A stretch of 64,000 nucleotides of DNA from Myxococcales bacterium (GTDB taxonomy: Bacteria > Myxococcota_A > Polyangia > Polyangiales > Polyangiaceae). Below the pieces are notes generated by a model. That model saw only the letters and a program-made list of their open reading frames with translations, made no database searches and was not told where the DNA came from. The stretch is from positions 1,736,001 through 1,800,000 of the forward strand of contig JADJQX010000001.1 of assembly GCA_016712525.1 (NCBI GenBank), written 5' to 3'. This document shows positions 8,300-17,266 of the stretch, piece after piece (the first letter of the stretch is position 1; every line of letters starts with the position of its first letter). The position numbers and the translations under genes were made by a program.

Positions 8300-9160
8300 T
8301 CAAGTGGCGTCGCGGCTCTTTTTGGCGAGCGCGCGCGCCGTTACCTGGAAGACGAGGACGAGGGCCACGAGCACGAGCGACGCGGCCCAGGCCTGAGCGT
8401 GCCGATCGTCGTAGGGCGAGATCGTGTACGTGAAGATGGTCACCGGCAAGGAAGCCGTGGGCTCGCGCAGATCGTCGCAGAAAAAGCGGCTCTCCCACGC
8501 GGTGAAGAGGAGCGGCGCGGCCTCGCCCGACGCGCGCCCGATGGCGAGGAGGGCGCCCGTGGCGACTCCGCGTGATGCGGCCGGGAGCACGACCCTCGCG
8601 ATCACGCGGTGGCGCGTGGCCCCGAGGGCGAGGGCAGCCTCGCGGAGCTTCTCGGGGACGGCACGGACCGCGACCTCGGTGGCGCGCGCGATCGACGGGA
8701 TCATCGTGAAGGCGAGCGCCGAGGCCCCCGCGAGCGCCGAGAAGCTCTTGGCCCATACGACCACCACCGAGAAGACGACGATGCCGAGCACCACCGACGG
8801 GACCGCCGTGAGCGCGTCGGCCGAGACACGCGCCATGCGTACGAGCTTGCCCTCGCGGTTTTCGGCGAGGTGGATGCCCGCGAGCAAGCCCACGGGCAAC
8901 GCGATCGCCGAGGCGAGCCCCATGAGGAGCAGCGTCCCCCAGATGGCGTTGGCGACGCCGCCGCCGGCTACACCCGTGGGGCGCGGGAGCTCGGTGAGCG
9001 TAGTCATCGAGAGGCCCCGGCTCCCTCGGCCCACGACCGACACGAGCACCGACGCGAGCAGCACCACCGTGAGCGCCGTGGCCGCGGCCGCCACACCGCG
9101 CCACACGGCCTCGGTCGTGCGTCGCGAGGTGAGGGAGACCTCGTTTCGTGCGTCGCTCAT
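8300..9160 (-). CDS. pstA: phosphate ABC transporter permease PstA
   Basis: Second membrane subunit of the high-affinity phosphate transporter. It has 286 residues with about six hydrophobic segments. The EAA-type cytoplasmic loop (LREAALALGATRHRV) contacts PstB. The start ATG at 9160 overlaps the stop of pstC by four bases, which indicates translational coupling. A conserved segment ASGEAAPLLFT near residue 205 is typical of PstA. Confidence 0.96.
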   Translation of the reverse strand: MSDARNEVSLTSRRTTEAVWRGVAAAATALTVVLLASVLVSVVGRGSRGLSMTTLTELPRPTGVAGGGVANAIWGTLLLMGLASAIALPVGLLAGIHLAENREGKLVRMARVSADALTAVPSVVLGIVVFSVVVVWAKSFSALAGASALAFTMIPSIARATEVAVRAVPEKLREAALALGATRHRVIARVVLPAASRGVATGALLAIGRASGEAAPLLFTAWESRFFCDDLREPTASLPVTIFTYTISPYDDRHAQAWAASLVLVALVLVFQVTARALAKKSRDAT

Positions 9161-10128
9161 CGCGCGCCCCCGAGCTCTCCGTCCGCCGGGCCCGTCGAGA
9201 GCCCCGCCGTCTTTCTTCGGAGTGTGCGGCGCACGATGCCGTGCGCGCCCAGGTTGAAGGCGAGCGTCACGACGACGAGCACGAGGGCCACCTCGTGGAG
9301 CGCGGAGACGTGCAACGGATCGGAGGCGTGGGGGAGCTCGTTCGCGAGCACGCTCGCTGCCGTGTAGCCGGGCGCGAAGAGCGAGCCCGAGATCTCGGCG
9401 CTGTTCCCGATGACCATGGTCACCGCCATCGTCTCGCCGACCGCGCGCCCGAACCCGAGCATGACGGCCGCGAAGAGCCCTCGTCGGGCGTGGGGGACGA
9501 CCACGTGGCGCAAGACCTCCCACTCGGTCCCGCCGAGCGCTTGCCCCGCCTCTCGCAGGCCCTGCGGCACGGCGAGCAGCACGTCCCTCATGACCGTCGC
9601 GACGGTGGGGAGCACCATCAGCGCGAGCACGAAGGCCGCGGCGAGCATGCTCACGCCCTGAGAGGGGCCGCGCAGCAGGGCCGAATTTCCCGTCGCGGAG
9701 GACACGACGGGGGCGGCGGTGCGGAGCGCAGGGGCGAGCACGAACACGCCCCACATGCCGTAGACGACGCTGGGCACCGCCGCGAGCGTCTCGAGGAGCG
9801 CTCCGACCGGCCCTCGAAGGCGCCGCGGGCCGAGCTCGGCGACGTACGCCGCGACGAGGAACGCCCCGGGGACGGCGAGCAGCAGCGCGAGCGCCGACGA
9901 GAGAAAGGTGCCGAAGAGGAAGGGGAGGGCGCCGAACTGCCCGTGCATCGGGTCCCACTCGGTGCCGGCGACGAAGCCGAGCCCGAAGACGTTGATGCTC
10001 ATCTTCGAGCCCTTCGCGAGCACCACGAAGATCACCACGAGCGCGACCACGAGGCCCGCCGAAGCGAGCTGCGCGCCGTAGCGGAGGCCCGCGCCGAGGG
10101 CCGAGTCCTGGACCCGCCGTTCGCTCAC
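9157..10128 (-). CDS. pstC: phosphate ABC transporter permease PstC
   Basis: First membrane subunit of the phosphate transporter. I choose the GTG at 10128 because it overlaps the pstS stop as GTGA, the same four-base arrangement as at pstC/pstA and phoR/pstS, with a purine-rich GGAGCGGAG stretch upstream. An ATG at 10146 is the alternative and adds six residues. The 323-residue product has about six membrane helices, the PstC segment FGALPFLFGT and the EAA loop (GLREAGQALGGTEWE). GFGRAVGETMAVTMVIGN is the classical PstC signature. Confidence 0.95.
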   Translation of the reverse strand: MSERRVQDSALGAGLRYGAQLASAGLVVALVVIFVVLAKGSKMSINVFGLGFVAGTEWDPMHGQFGALPFLFGTFLSSALALLLAVPGAFLVAAYVAELGPRRLRGPVGALLETLAAVPSVVYGMWGVFVLAPALRTAAPVVSSATGNSALLRGPSQGVSMLAAAFVLALMVLPTVATVMRDVLLAVPQGLREAGQALGGTEWEVLRHVVVPHARRGLFAAVMLGFGRAVGETMAVTMVIGNSAEISGSLFAPGYTAASVLANELPHASDPLHVSALHEVALVLVVVTLAFNLGAHGIVRRTLRRKTAGLSTGPADGELGGAR

Positions 10129-11078
10129 GAGCGCGCTCCGCTCCATGCTTCGAGGGCCTTCCGTGCCGCGTCGCGCTCGGACGGGGTGAGCGGGCCGAAG
10201 GCCGGATCGTGCGGGCCGGGGCCGAACGTCGCCGCGCTCTGGCCTTCGCCGAGCGCCCACGAAAAGAAGCTCGCGACGAGCGTGGCGCGTGGCCCCGAGC
10301 CGACGTTCGAGATCGCGTAGATCGTGCTTACGAGCGGGTAACCGTTGCCCTCGGGCGACGGCGCGACGTACGCCCCGTCGGCGCCTTCGAGAGACGCGAC
10401 GGAGAGCCCGCTCGATCGGGCGAGGCCGAGCTCGAGCACGCCTACGGCGCCGAGCGTCGACTTGAGCGACATGGCCACGCCGCCCGTGCCTCGCGCGCGA
10501 ACGCCGGTGCCGAGGTTCGGCGCGTCTCCGGCGCCCGCGATCTCCCGAAAGCGCGGGCTCGCCGCCGCGACGTACTCCGAGAATTTCCGCATCGTGCCGC
10601 TCCCGTCGGCCCTATGCACGACGAGGACGGGCACGTCGGGGAGCACCTTGCCCGGGTTCGTCCGGGCGATGCGCGGATCGCTCCAGCGAGGGATCTCCCC
10701 GAGGAAGAGGCCCGCCAAGAGCTCCCTGTCGAGCTTGAGGTCGGAGACTCCCGGCAGGTTCGCGGCGACGGCCACGGCGCCGTGGGCGAGGGGGAGCTCG
10801 ACGAACGAAGCGCCGGCGCGCGCGCGTTCCGCGTCCGTGAGGGGAGTGTCGCGGACGCCGAAGTCGACCGTCCCGAGCTCGACGAGCGTGAGGGCTCCCT
10901 CGGAGCCCGTGGGTTGGTAGTCGACACGGCCGGGGCCCGGGAACGACTCGGCCCATCGCGACACGAGCGGCGACGCGAGGCTGCCTCCCGCGCCGCGCGC
11001 GATCGGGGCGCGGTGGTCCCGCCCGCAGCCGAGCGCGATGACCATGGTCATCGAAACGAGGGCGGCGCGGGCGCTCAC
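10125..11078 (-). CDS. pstS: phosphate-binding lipoprotein PstS
   Basis: Periplasmic receptor that delivers inorganic phosphate to PstCAB. It has 317 residues. The short lipoprotein signal ends IALGC (about residues 14-18), so it is lipid-anchored rather than freely soluble. Ligand-site segments of the family are visible: YQPTGSEGA in the N-terminal lobe and HRADGSGT in the middle. It overlaps phoR upstream and pstC downstream by four bases each, so receptor, kinase and permease form one translationally coupled unit. The first motif (QPTGSEG) deviates from the usual GxGSGGG form, which may alter affinity. That last point is inference. Confidence 0.93.
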   Translation of the reverse strand: MSARAALVSMTMVIALGCGRDHRAPIARGAGGSLASPLVSRWAESFPGPGRVDYQPTGSEGALTLVELGTVDFGVRDTPLTDAERARAGASFVELPLAHGAVAVAANLPGVSDLKLDRELLAGLFLGEIPRWSDPRIARTNPGKVLPDVPVLVVHRADGSGTMRKFSEYVAAASPRFREIAGAGDAPNLGTGVRARGTGGVAMSLKSTLGAVGVLELGLARSSGLSVASLEGADGAYVAPSPEGNGYPLVSTIYAISNVGSGPRATLVASFFSWALGEGQSAATFGPGPHDPAFGPLTPSERDAARKALEAWSGARS

Positions 11079-12463
11079 GCGAGCACCCTCGCCGAGGGCT
11101 GCTCTTTGGGGGTCACCTTTCGCGCCGGGAGGCTCACGGTGAACGAGGTGCCCCGCCCGAGCTCGCTCTCGACCTTCACGGCGCCGCCCATGGCCTCGGA
11201 GAGGTGCTTCACGATCGCGAGGCCGAGCCCCGTGCCGCCGACGTCCCGCGAGCGCCCCGGGTCGACGCGGTAGAAGCGCTCGAAGAGCCGCGGCAGGTGA
11301 GAGGCCTCGACGCCGGGCCCCGTATCCGCGATCGTGAGGCGGCAGAGGTGGCCGTCGACGTGGGCGCGCAGGGTGACCTTCGCGCCTTCGGGGCAGTACT
11401 TCACCGCGTTGTCGACGAGGTTCGTGACGACCTGCTCGAGGGCGCGGCGATCGGCGAAGACCGAGCTCTCGTCGTCCATGTCGACCACGAGGGTGATGCG
11501 CTTCTTCTCGGCGCGCTCGCGGAAGAGCCCGACCACGTGCTGGGCGAAGGGCCTCGTGGCGAAGAGCTCGGGGGCGAGCTTGAGCTCGCGCGACTCGATG
11601 CGGGAGAGGTCGAGCAGGTCTTCGATGAGGCGCTGGAGGCGCTCGGCGTTGCGCTCGATGATCGACAAAAACCGGTCGGCGGCCTTCGGATCCTTCTCGA
11701 TGACGAGGCGGACGGTCTCGGCGGCCGAGAGCACGGCGGTGACCGGCGTGCGGAGCTCGTGCGAGACGTTCGCCACGAAATCGCGCCGGAGCGACTCGAG
11801 CCTCCGGATCTCGGTCACGTCGAAGAAGACGCCCAAGACGCCGCCGCCCGCGAACGCCGACGCGCGCACGAGCAGGCGCCGGGGCTTGAGCCCACCCACC
11901 TCGACCTCGCCCGAGGTCGCCGATTTTACCTTTCGGGCTTTGTCGAAGAGCTCCTTCAGCTCCGCGTGGCGCACCACCTCGAGGAGCGGCATGCCGACCA
12001 TGTCGCCGCGCACGAGCAGCATCTCGCGGAAGGCCGGGTTCATGAGCGCCACGTTGCCACCCGCGTCGAGCAGCATCACGCCCTCTTGCATGCCTTCGAG
12101 GACACCGCTCACGAGATCGCGCTCGGCCCGGAGCTCTTTCAGCGTCGTCGTGAGGCTCGCGGCCAGCTTGTCGAGGGCCTGGCCGAGCTCACGCGACTCG
12201 GCCTCTTCGTTCGAGCCGAGGGCCCGGAAGCTCGCTTCACCCTCGTGGATGCGCTTCGCGGCGTCCGTGAGGGGGCGAAGCACGGCCATCGACGCACGCG
12301 CCGAGGCCTCGGAGACGATCTGCGCGAAGAGCGCGGACACGAGCCCGACCACGGCGAAGCGCACGCCCGTGAGGCCCCCGGCCTGCACGAGCGCACCCGT
12401 GCCCACGAGCGCGAAGAGCCCGAACGAAATGGGAAAAACCCTGCCGCGTACGCCCGTGCCCAA
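11075..12463 (-). CDS. phoR: phosphate-regulon sensor histidine kinase PhoR
   Basis: Membrane histidine kinase partner of PhoB. The only plausible start is TTG at 12463, seven bases after the phoB stop, with a GGGTGACCGGGG purine run before it. Order in 462 residues: two closely spaced hydrophobic segments (about 10-50) with no periplasmic sensor domain, a HAMP-like linker, a PAS domain (about 110-215), the H-box VSHELRTP, the N-box DNAVKY, and G-boxes DTGPGV and GGTGLGLAI. Lack of an extracytoplasmic sensor fits control through PstSCAB and PhoU, as in the known Pho system. It is encoded between phoB and pstS. Confidence 0.93.
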   Translation of the reverse strand: MGTGVRGRVFPISFGLFALVGTGALVQAGGLTGVRFAVVGLVSALFAQIVSEASARASMAVLRPLTDAAKRIHEGEASFRALGSNEEAESRELGQALDKLAASLTTTLKELRAERDLVSGVLEGMQEGVMLLDAGGNVALMNPAFREMLLVRGDMVGMPLLEVVRHAELKELFDKARKVKSATSGEVEVGGLKPRRLLVRASAFAGGGVLGVFFDVTEIRRLESLRRDFVANVSHELRTPVTAVLSAAETVRLVIEKDPKAADRFLSIIERNAERLQRLIEDLLDLSRIESRELKLAPELFATRPFAQHVVGLFRERAEKKRITLVVDMDDESSVFADRRALEQVVTNLVDNAVKYCPEGAKVTLRAHVDGHLCRLTIADTGPGVEASHLPRLFERFYRVDPGRSRDVGGTGLGLAIVKHLSEAMGGAVKVESELGRGTSFTVSLPARKVTPKEQPSARVLA

Positions 12464-12469
12464 CCCCGG

Positions 12470-13165
12470 TCACCCTGCGACGTCGGGGCTCTCGGCGAAC
12501 CGATACCCCACGCCGCGCACGGTCTCGATGTAGTCGCCCGAGGTGCCGAGCTTCTCGCGGAGGCGCTTCACGTGCGTGTCGACGGTGCGCGTCGTGATGT
12601 CGGCCTCGATGCCCCACACGTCGTTCAGGAGCGTCGAGCGGCTCTGGACCCTATTTTTTCGCTCGAACAAGGTCACGAGCAGCTTGAACTCGAGGGCCGT
12701 GAGCTCGAGCTCTTGCCCCTCGGACCACACCCGGTGGGCCCCGCGATCGATCTTTAGCTTCCCGAACTCGACCTGATCACTCGGCTCGGGCTCGCTCGTC
12801 CCTCGCCTCAGGATGGCCTGGATGCGGAGGAGCAGCTCGCGGACACTGAACGGCTTCACGACGTAGTCGTCGGCGCCGAGCTCGAAGCCCACCACACGAT
12901 CGATCTCCTCGCCCTTGGCCGTGAGGATGATCACCTGGGTGCCCTTGAGCTGAGGGTCGCTCTTGATTTGCCGGCAGACCTCGGTGCCGGACATGTCCGG
13001 GAGCATGAGGTCGAGGAGGACGAGATCCGGCTTCTTCTCGCGCGCGAGGCGGAGACCCTCGTCCGCCCGCCCGGCGAGCGTGACCTTGTGACCACCCTGC
13101 TGCAGGTTGAACTCGAGGATATGCTGGATATCCGCCTCGTCTTCGATGACAAGGATCTTCGCCAT
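12470..13165 (-). CDS. phoB: phosphate-regulon response regulator PhoB
   Basis: OmpR-family transcription factor that activates phosphate-starvation genes. It has 231 residues. The receiver domain has acidic residues EDE at 8-10, the phospho-acceptor Asp52 within LLDLMLP, a Thr in ILTAKG and the Lys of VVKPF. The C-terminal winged helix contains TRTVDTHVKRLREKL and ends with a GYRF motif. It is the first gene of the minus-strand pho-pst locus. The 224-base region upstream (13166-13389), shared with the divergent glycosyltransferase gene, should hold its promoter. I could not identify a convincing Pho box there. Confidence 0.95.
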   Translation of the reverse strand: MAKILVIEDEADIQHILEFNLQQGGHKVTLAGRADEGLRLAREKKPDLVLLDLMLPDMSGTEVCRQIKSDPQLKGTQVIILTAKGEEIDRVVGFELGADDYVVKPFSVRELLLRIQAILRRGTSEPEPSDQVEFGKLKIDRGAHRVWSEGQELELTALEFKLLVTLFERKNRVQSRSTLLNDVWGIEADITTRTVDTHVKRLREKLGTSGDYIETVRGVGYRFAESPDVAG

Positions 13166-13389
13166 GAGCGCATCCTATAGGGTTCTTCCGTGACGGCCAG
13201 GTGTCATGGTGGGAGCTTGGGCGCGTCGAAGCATGGGTTATTTCGGTCTCGGCGCGGAGCGTCGCCCGCGGTCTTCGTGCGCGGCGCACGCGCGGGGAAC
13301 GAGGAGAGGCGCATTGGGCGCCGAAATGATGAGCAAAAACATGGGTTTTGGCTCATAGTGTGCCTGCCCTCGTCCCGGCGCTCCCGCCC

Positions 13390-14115
13390 ATGATCGACCT
13401 GGTCCGCGTCATCGTCGTCGTGCCCGCGTACCGCGAAGAGCGGCAGATCGGCCGAGTGCTCGCCACGCTCCCGGCTTCGGTCGACGCGGCGATCGTGGTC
13501 GACGACGGGAGCCCCGACGGTACGGCCGACGAGGTGCGCCTCGCCGCCGCCCGAGACCCTCGGGTGACGCTCGTGCGGAACGCCACGAACCTCGGCGTCG
13601 GAGCGACGATCGCGCGTGGGTACCGCGAGTCCGCGCGTCTTTTTCCGGGCGAGCGCGCGGCCCTCGTGGTGCTCGCGGGGGACGGACAGATGAGCCCCGA
13701 CGACTTGCCTCGCGTCGTGGCGCCCATCGCGCGGGGCGAGGCCGACTACGTCAAAGGCAACCGCTTCGTGCTCGAGGGCGTGTCGGCGATGCCGCTCGGG
13801 AGGCGCATCGGCGGGCGCGTGTTCTCGCGCCTCACCGCGCTCGCCACCGGGCTCCCCATCGGAGATAGCCAGTGTGGGTACACGGCGCTCGATCGCGACG
13901 CCGTCTCGAGGCTCGACATCGACGATCTCTGGCCGGGCTTCGGGTACCCGAACGACCTCTTGGGGCAGCTCGCGGCGAGGGGCATGCGCGTCGTCGAGGT
14001 CCCGGTGGCGACCATCTACGGCGACGAGTCGAGCAAGCTCGGGGTTCGACATCTCCCGCGCATCGGCTGGCTCGTAGGGCGAGCCTTCGTGCGTCGCAAG
14101 GTGGCGGGGCGCTGA
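13390..14115 (+). CDS. family 2 glycosyltransferase
   Basis: GT-A glycosyltransferase of the dolichyl-phosphate-mannose-synthase-like type, which moves a sugar from a nucleotide donor, often to a polyprenyl phosphate. In 241 residues: VVVPAYREER at the N terminus, IVVDDGSPDGT with the nucleotide-binding Asp pair, GDGQM in place of the usual DADxQ metal motif, and GDSQCGYTAL. The ATG at 13390 is preferred. TTG at 13348 or GTG at 13360 would add up to 14 residues with no matching family content. No membrane helices, so it is cytoplasmic or peripherally bound. It is divergent from phoB and shares its promoter region. Confidence 0.88.
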   Translation: MIDLVRVIVVVPAYREERQIGRVLATLPASVDAAIVVDDGSPDGTADEVRLAAARDPRVTLVRNATNLGVGATIARGYRESARLFPGERAALVVLAGDGQMSPDDLPRVVAPIARGEADYVKGNRFVLEGVSAMPLGRRIGGRVFSRLTALATGLPIGDSQCGYTALDRDAVSRLDIDDLWPGFGYPNDLLGQLAARGMRVVEVPVATIYGDESSKLGVRHLPRIGWLVGRAFVRRKVAGR

Positions 14116-14220
14116 GCCACGGAGGGGCGAAAGGACCGAGGTGTGGGGCAAACGACTCGTCATGGCGAGCCCGCACACGATTTCGAAATGGACGGATGCC
14201 GGGCCGGACAACCCACCGTC

Positions 14221-15423
14221 ATGGATCGTCGTTCTCCTGTCGCCCTCGTCGCCCTCGTCGCCCTCGTTGCCTGTGGAAGCGGTGACGCCGACGCGCCCGA
14301 AGCCTCGCCGCCCGAAGGCTCGCCCATGGAAGGGACCGTCGAAGACGCCTTGACCGGCTTCGACCCCGCGCGGGACTCCGATGGGTGCACGTTCCTCCCC
14401 GAGAGCAGCGAAGGCCGATCCGTCGCCTCGCGGCCCGCGATCGCGCTCCCTCGTCCGGTCCGTTTCTTGGATGGGTACAGCAACCTGAGCCAGGCGACGG
14501 CGTGGTCCGTGGGCGAGCACTGGCCGACGGCCCGGGACGCCGACGTCTCGTTCGCCGCCGCGGCGCGTCTCATGAACGTGGTCGGCGGAAAGACGCGAGA
14601 CGCGGCGATGGTGAAGCGCCTCCGCAGCGAGGGGAAGATCTTCGCCGTGCACTGTGGCGACTACTACCCGAACCGCAAGGACGCGGAAAAACGCGAGGAT
14701 CCCATCTTGGCCGAGGTGTTCGACGCCACGCGCCACACCGATTTCCTGCGGGCGAAGAGCGACTACCTGGCGGAGAAGTGGGCTCGCCCCTTCGTCAACG
14801 AGCTCGACGGGGCGCTCCCGGGCGGCTTCGATGCCATCGTGATCGACGAGGGCAACTCGGAGGACCGCGACGGCACCGTCTCGGCGAAGCTCTTCGTGGA
14901 GGCGCTGCGGAAGCTGCGCGTGCGAATCGGGAATCGTCTCGTGCTCGTGTACTCGACGGCTCCCGTGGCCGCGAGCGGCCGAGCCATTCCACCCTACAAC
15001 CCAGGGGCCGCCGCGTACTCGCAGGTCCTCTGGGCCATCGACAATTTCGCCGATCTCTACCTCGTCGAGGTGTACGTCAAGGACACGAAGGCCGTGCCGC
15101 TCTCCACGTTCGACGCGCTCGCCTCGAACCTCGCCGTGCGTCGCCCCGCGTTGATGCAGAAGACGGTCTTCGCTCTGGGGATCGGCTGGGACTACCTGCG
15201 ATACCCATGCGGATACCGCCCAGGCGAGACCATGACCTATCCCCATGGCACGCCCGGGTGCGCGCCCGCCATGACCATGTTCCAAGACGAGCTGACCGCG
15301 ATCCGGGCCGGTGCGGCAAGTCGGCGGCTGTCGGCGACGGGGATCGGGCTCTACACCTTCTATCAGTCCGACGCGGCGACGGTGGCGGCCACGAGCGCGC
15401 TGGTGAAACGCTACTATCCGTAG
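14221..15423 (+). CDS. lipoprotein, possible TIM-barrel glycosidase-like protein
   Basis: A 400-residue secreted protein. The ATG at 14221 starts a lipoprotein signal (repeated VAL units ending LVAC) encoded by a short tandem GCCCTCGTC repeat. After a linker the rest looks like one alpha/beta domain with strand-like segments IFAVHCGDYYP, FDAIVIDEGN, RLVLVYST and GIGLYTFYQ. Alternating strands and helices with acidic residues at strand ends (IDEGNSEDRDG) suggest a TIM-barrel glycoside-hydrolase-like fold. That is inference and no family is certain. The weak ribosome site makes the exact start less sure than the reading frame. Confidence 0.8.
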   Translation: MDRRSPVALVALVALVACGSGDADAPEASPPEGSPMEGTVEDALTGFDPARDSDGCTFLPESSEGRSVASRPAIALPRPVRFLDGYSNLSQATAWSVGEHWPTARDADVSFAAAARLMNVVGGKTRDAAMVKRLRSEGKIFAVHCGDYYPNRKDAEKREDPILAEVFDATRHTDFLRAKSDYLAEKWARPFVNELDGALPGGFDAIVIDEGNSEDRDGTVSAKLFVEALRKLRVRIGNRLVLVYSTAPVAASGRAIPPYNPGAAAYSQVLWAIDNFADLYLVEVYVKDTKAVPLSTFDALASNLAVRRPALMQKTVFALGIGWDYLRYPCGYRPGETMTYPHGTPGCAPAMTMFQDELTAIRAGAASRRLSATGIGLYTFYQSDAATVAATSALVKRYYP

Positions 15424-15683
15424 GGCGTATGTGTGCGCGCGTGTGCACGAGGTCCCGTGCCTCGTTGTGCCGAGCTGCGGCTCGAGAGCCCGGCCCGCGA
15501 GACTGGCGCCGAGCTTGTGCGGCACGTGAGGTGTGCAAAGATTGACTCGTGGCGCATGCGCTCGGCCCTCGCGCCCCGCGGATCCCTTCCTTTCTAGGTC
15601 ATTTCGCGCGGCATGCCTCCTGCTACGAGGCCCGCGACCCCTTGGACCACTGCCGCATCTGCCACGCCCGCGCGAGGAGAGAC

Positions 15684-17249
15684 ATGGAAGGGTTGCGCGT
15701 TTCGCGTCGTAAGGCGCTCCTCGGCGGTGTGCTCGCGAGTGTGAGCATCACGCTCGTTTTGGGGTGCAGTGGAGACACGCCCACGCCGCTCGCCGAGCCG
15801 AGGGGGCCCGACCTCGTGACCTCACCCACCGGGAGGGACGCGGCACCTCCGACGGAGCCCGAGCCGCTGCCCCCACGCCCGCGAGGGCCTCTGCCTCCCC
15901 GCACCGTCGCGCTCGACGTCGATCTCGGGCGTGTGCTCGCCGGCACTCCCGTGAAGCTCGACGTGCCCGCGAACGCCCTCGGGTTCAACGTGGTCGTGCG
16001 CGGCGAGGACGACGAAGACGAGGTGTCCATCACCCGAGTGACGAGCCCGTCGGGCGAGGTCGTGCTCCGCGACGCGATCGTCGTGGGGGGGACGTTCGAG
16101 TCGGCGAAGGGGCTACGCATCGCCGCGGCCGAGGTGCCGCAGAACCGCCTCGCGTCGACCGTCCCGCTCGAGAAGGGCGCGTGGTCGATCACAGTGGCTG
16201 GCAAGGGGACGCTCTCGGTCTCGGCGCGGGTGCAAATCTCCGGAGACGGGGAATTTCACGGGGGCGCGCTCGACATGCACGTCTATCTGCCGCGCGGCCT
16301 CGTCGTCGAAGATCCTGGCTCCCCCCACGTGGTCGACGCGGCCCGCGCCGAGCGCGACGCGTCGATCGAGGCGCGCCTCGACGCCTTCTATCGGGCCCTC
16401 GAGGCGACCACGGGCATCGTACGCGGCGACGTCACCTTCCACGACGTCGACCCGAGCTTTCGGCGCATCGCGACCAAGCGCGCGCTCGACGCGGCCTTCG
16501 CTGCCTCCGCGGGCGTCGTCGCCGACGGCCACCAGTCGGTGCACGTCATGCTCACGAACGAGCTCGCGTTCGGGAACGGCACGTGGGGCGTCGCGTCGGG
16601 TATTCCGGGCGCCGCGACGCGCACCGGCACACGCGCGAGCGGCGTCGCGCTGGCCCTCACAGGGGACAATTTCGCGTCCGCCGATGGCCTCGCCTTGTTG
16701 CACGAGGTGGGACATTTCGTCGGTCTCAACCACACGACGGAGCTCGTCGCCGGGTACGCCGATCCGCTCGCGGACACCCCCTCGTGCTCCGAGACGATCG
16801 ACAGGTCACGGCCCTCGACCTTCGCAAGCTGCCCCGACAAGGACAACCTCATGTTCCCGACGCTCGTCTCCGAGAGCCTCGTGCTCTCCGACACGCAGCG
16901 CACGATCTTCCGAGGATCCCCGGTGTTTCGTGCGTTCGTGGGCCCCGAGACCGACGCTGGCGCACCCGACGGGGGCGAGAGCGACGCGGCCCTCCCCGAC
17001 GCCGGGCCGCGCGCGCTCGTCCCTCGGCGTGGCCTCCCGGTGCTTCGCCTCACGCGCTCGGGGCGCGCGCTGTCCGCCGAAGAGGCGATCGTGCTCTCGG
17101 GCTCGTGTGGTACCGAGATCGGTGTACCCTACACGCGTGGGCCGGCGCTCTCGCGGGAGGTCTTGCTCCGCATCGCGAAGGACCCCGACCTCGCGGGGAT
17201 CGTGCGCCAGCGCGCGGCCCGGCTCGCGGCCCACGCCCCCGAGCCCTGA
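15684..17249 (+). CDS. metzincin-like zinc metalloprotease lipoprotein
   Basis: Predicted extracytoplasmic zinc protease of 521 residues. The ATG at 15684 has a GAGGAGA ribosome site. The leader has a twin-arginine pattern (VSRRKALLGG) followed by a hydrophobic core and a lipobox ending VLGC, so it may be a Tat-exported lipoprotein. An Asp/Pro-rich linker leads to a beta-rich region, perhaps a PPC-like domain, at about 90-200. The catalytic domain carries the extended zinc motif HEVGHFVGLNH (about residues 340-350) and a downstream DNLMFP that could supply the Met-turn of metzincins. A Cys pair brackets that region. The C-terminal 100 residues are Asp/Ala rich, then helical. It resembles M43-type myxobacterial proteases, but the subfamily is not settled. 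Confidence 0.85.
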   Translation: MEGLRVSRRKALLGGVLASVSITLVLGCSGDTPTPLAEPRGPDLVTSPTGRDAAPPTEPEPLPPRPRGPLPPRTVALDVDLGRVLAGTPVKLDVPANALGFNVVVRGEDDEDEVSITRVTSPSGEVVLRDAIVVGGTFESAKGLRIAAAEVPQNRLASTVPLEKGAWSITVAGKGTLSVSARVQISGDGEFHGGALDMHVYLPRGLVVEDPGSPHVVDAARAERDASIEARLDAFYRALEATTGIVRGDVTFHDVDPSFRRIATKRALDAAFAASAGVVADGHQSVHVMLTNELAFGNGTWGVASGIPGAATRTGTRASGVALALTGDNFASADGLALLHEVGHFVGLNHTTELVAGYADPLADTPSCSETIDRSRPSTFASCPDKDNLMFPTLVSESLVLSDTQRTIFRGSPVFRAFVGPETDAGAPDGGESDAALPDAGPRALVPRRGLPVLRLTRSGRALSAEEAIVLSGSCGTEIGVPYTRGPALSREVLLRIAKDPDLAGIVRQRAARLAAHAPEP

Positions 17250-17266
17250 AGACCCTCACGGCCGAC

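Noticed and set aside
13190..13207. Possible Pho box upstream of phoB
   Set aside because: Only one TGTCA half-site is good (13202-13206); the other half reads TGACG. Too weak to call without comparing homologous promoters.
15549..15683. N-terminal extension of the metzincin-like gene
   Set aside because: The first 45 codons carry no signal peptide. The ATG at 15684 has a good ribosome site and a proper Tat-like lipoprotein leader.
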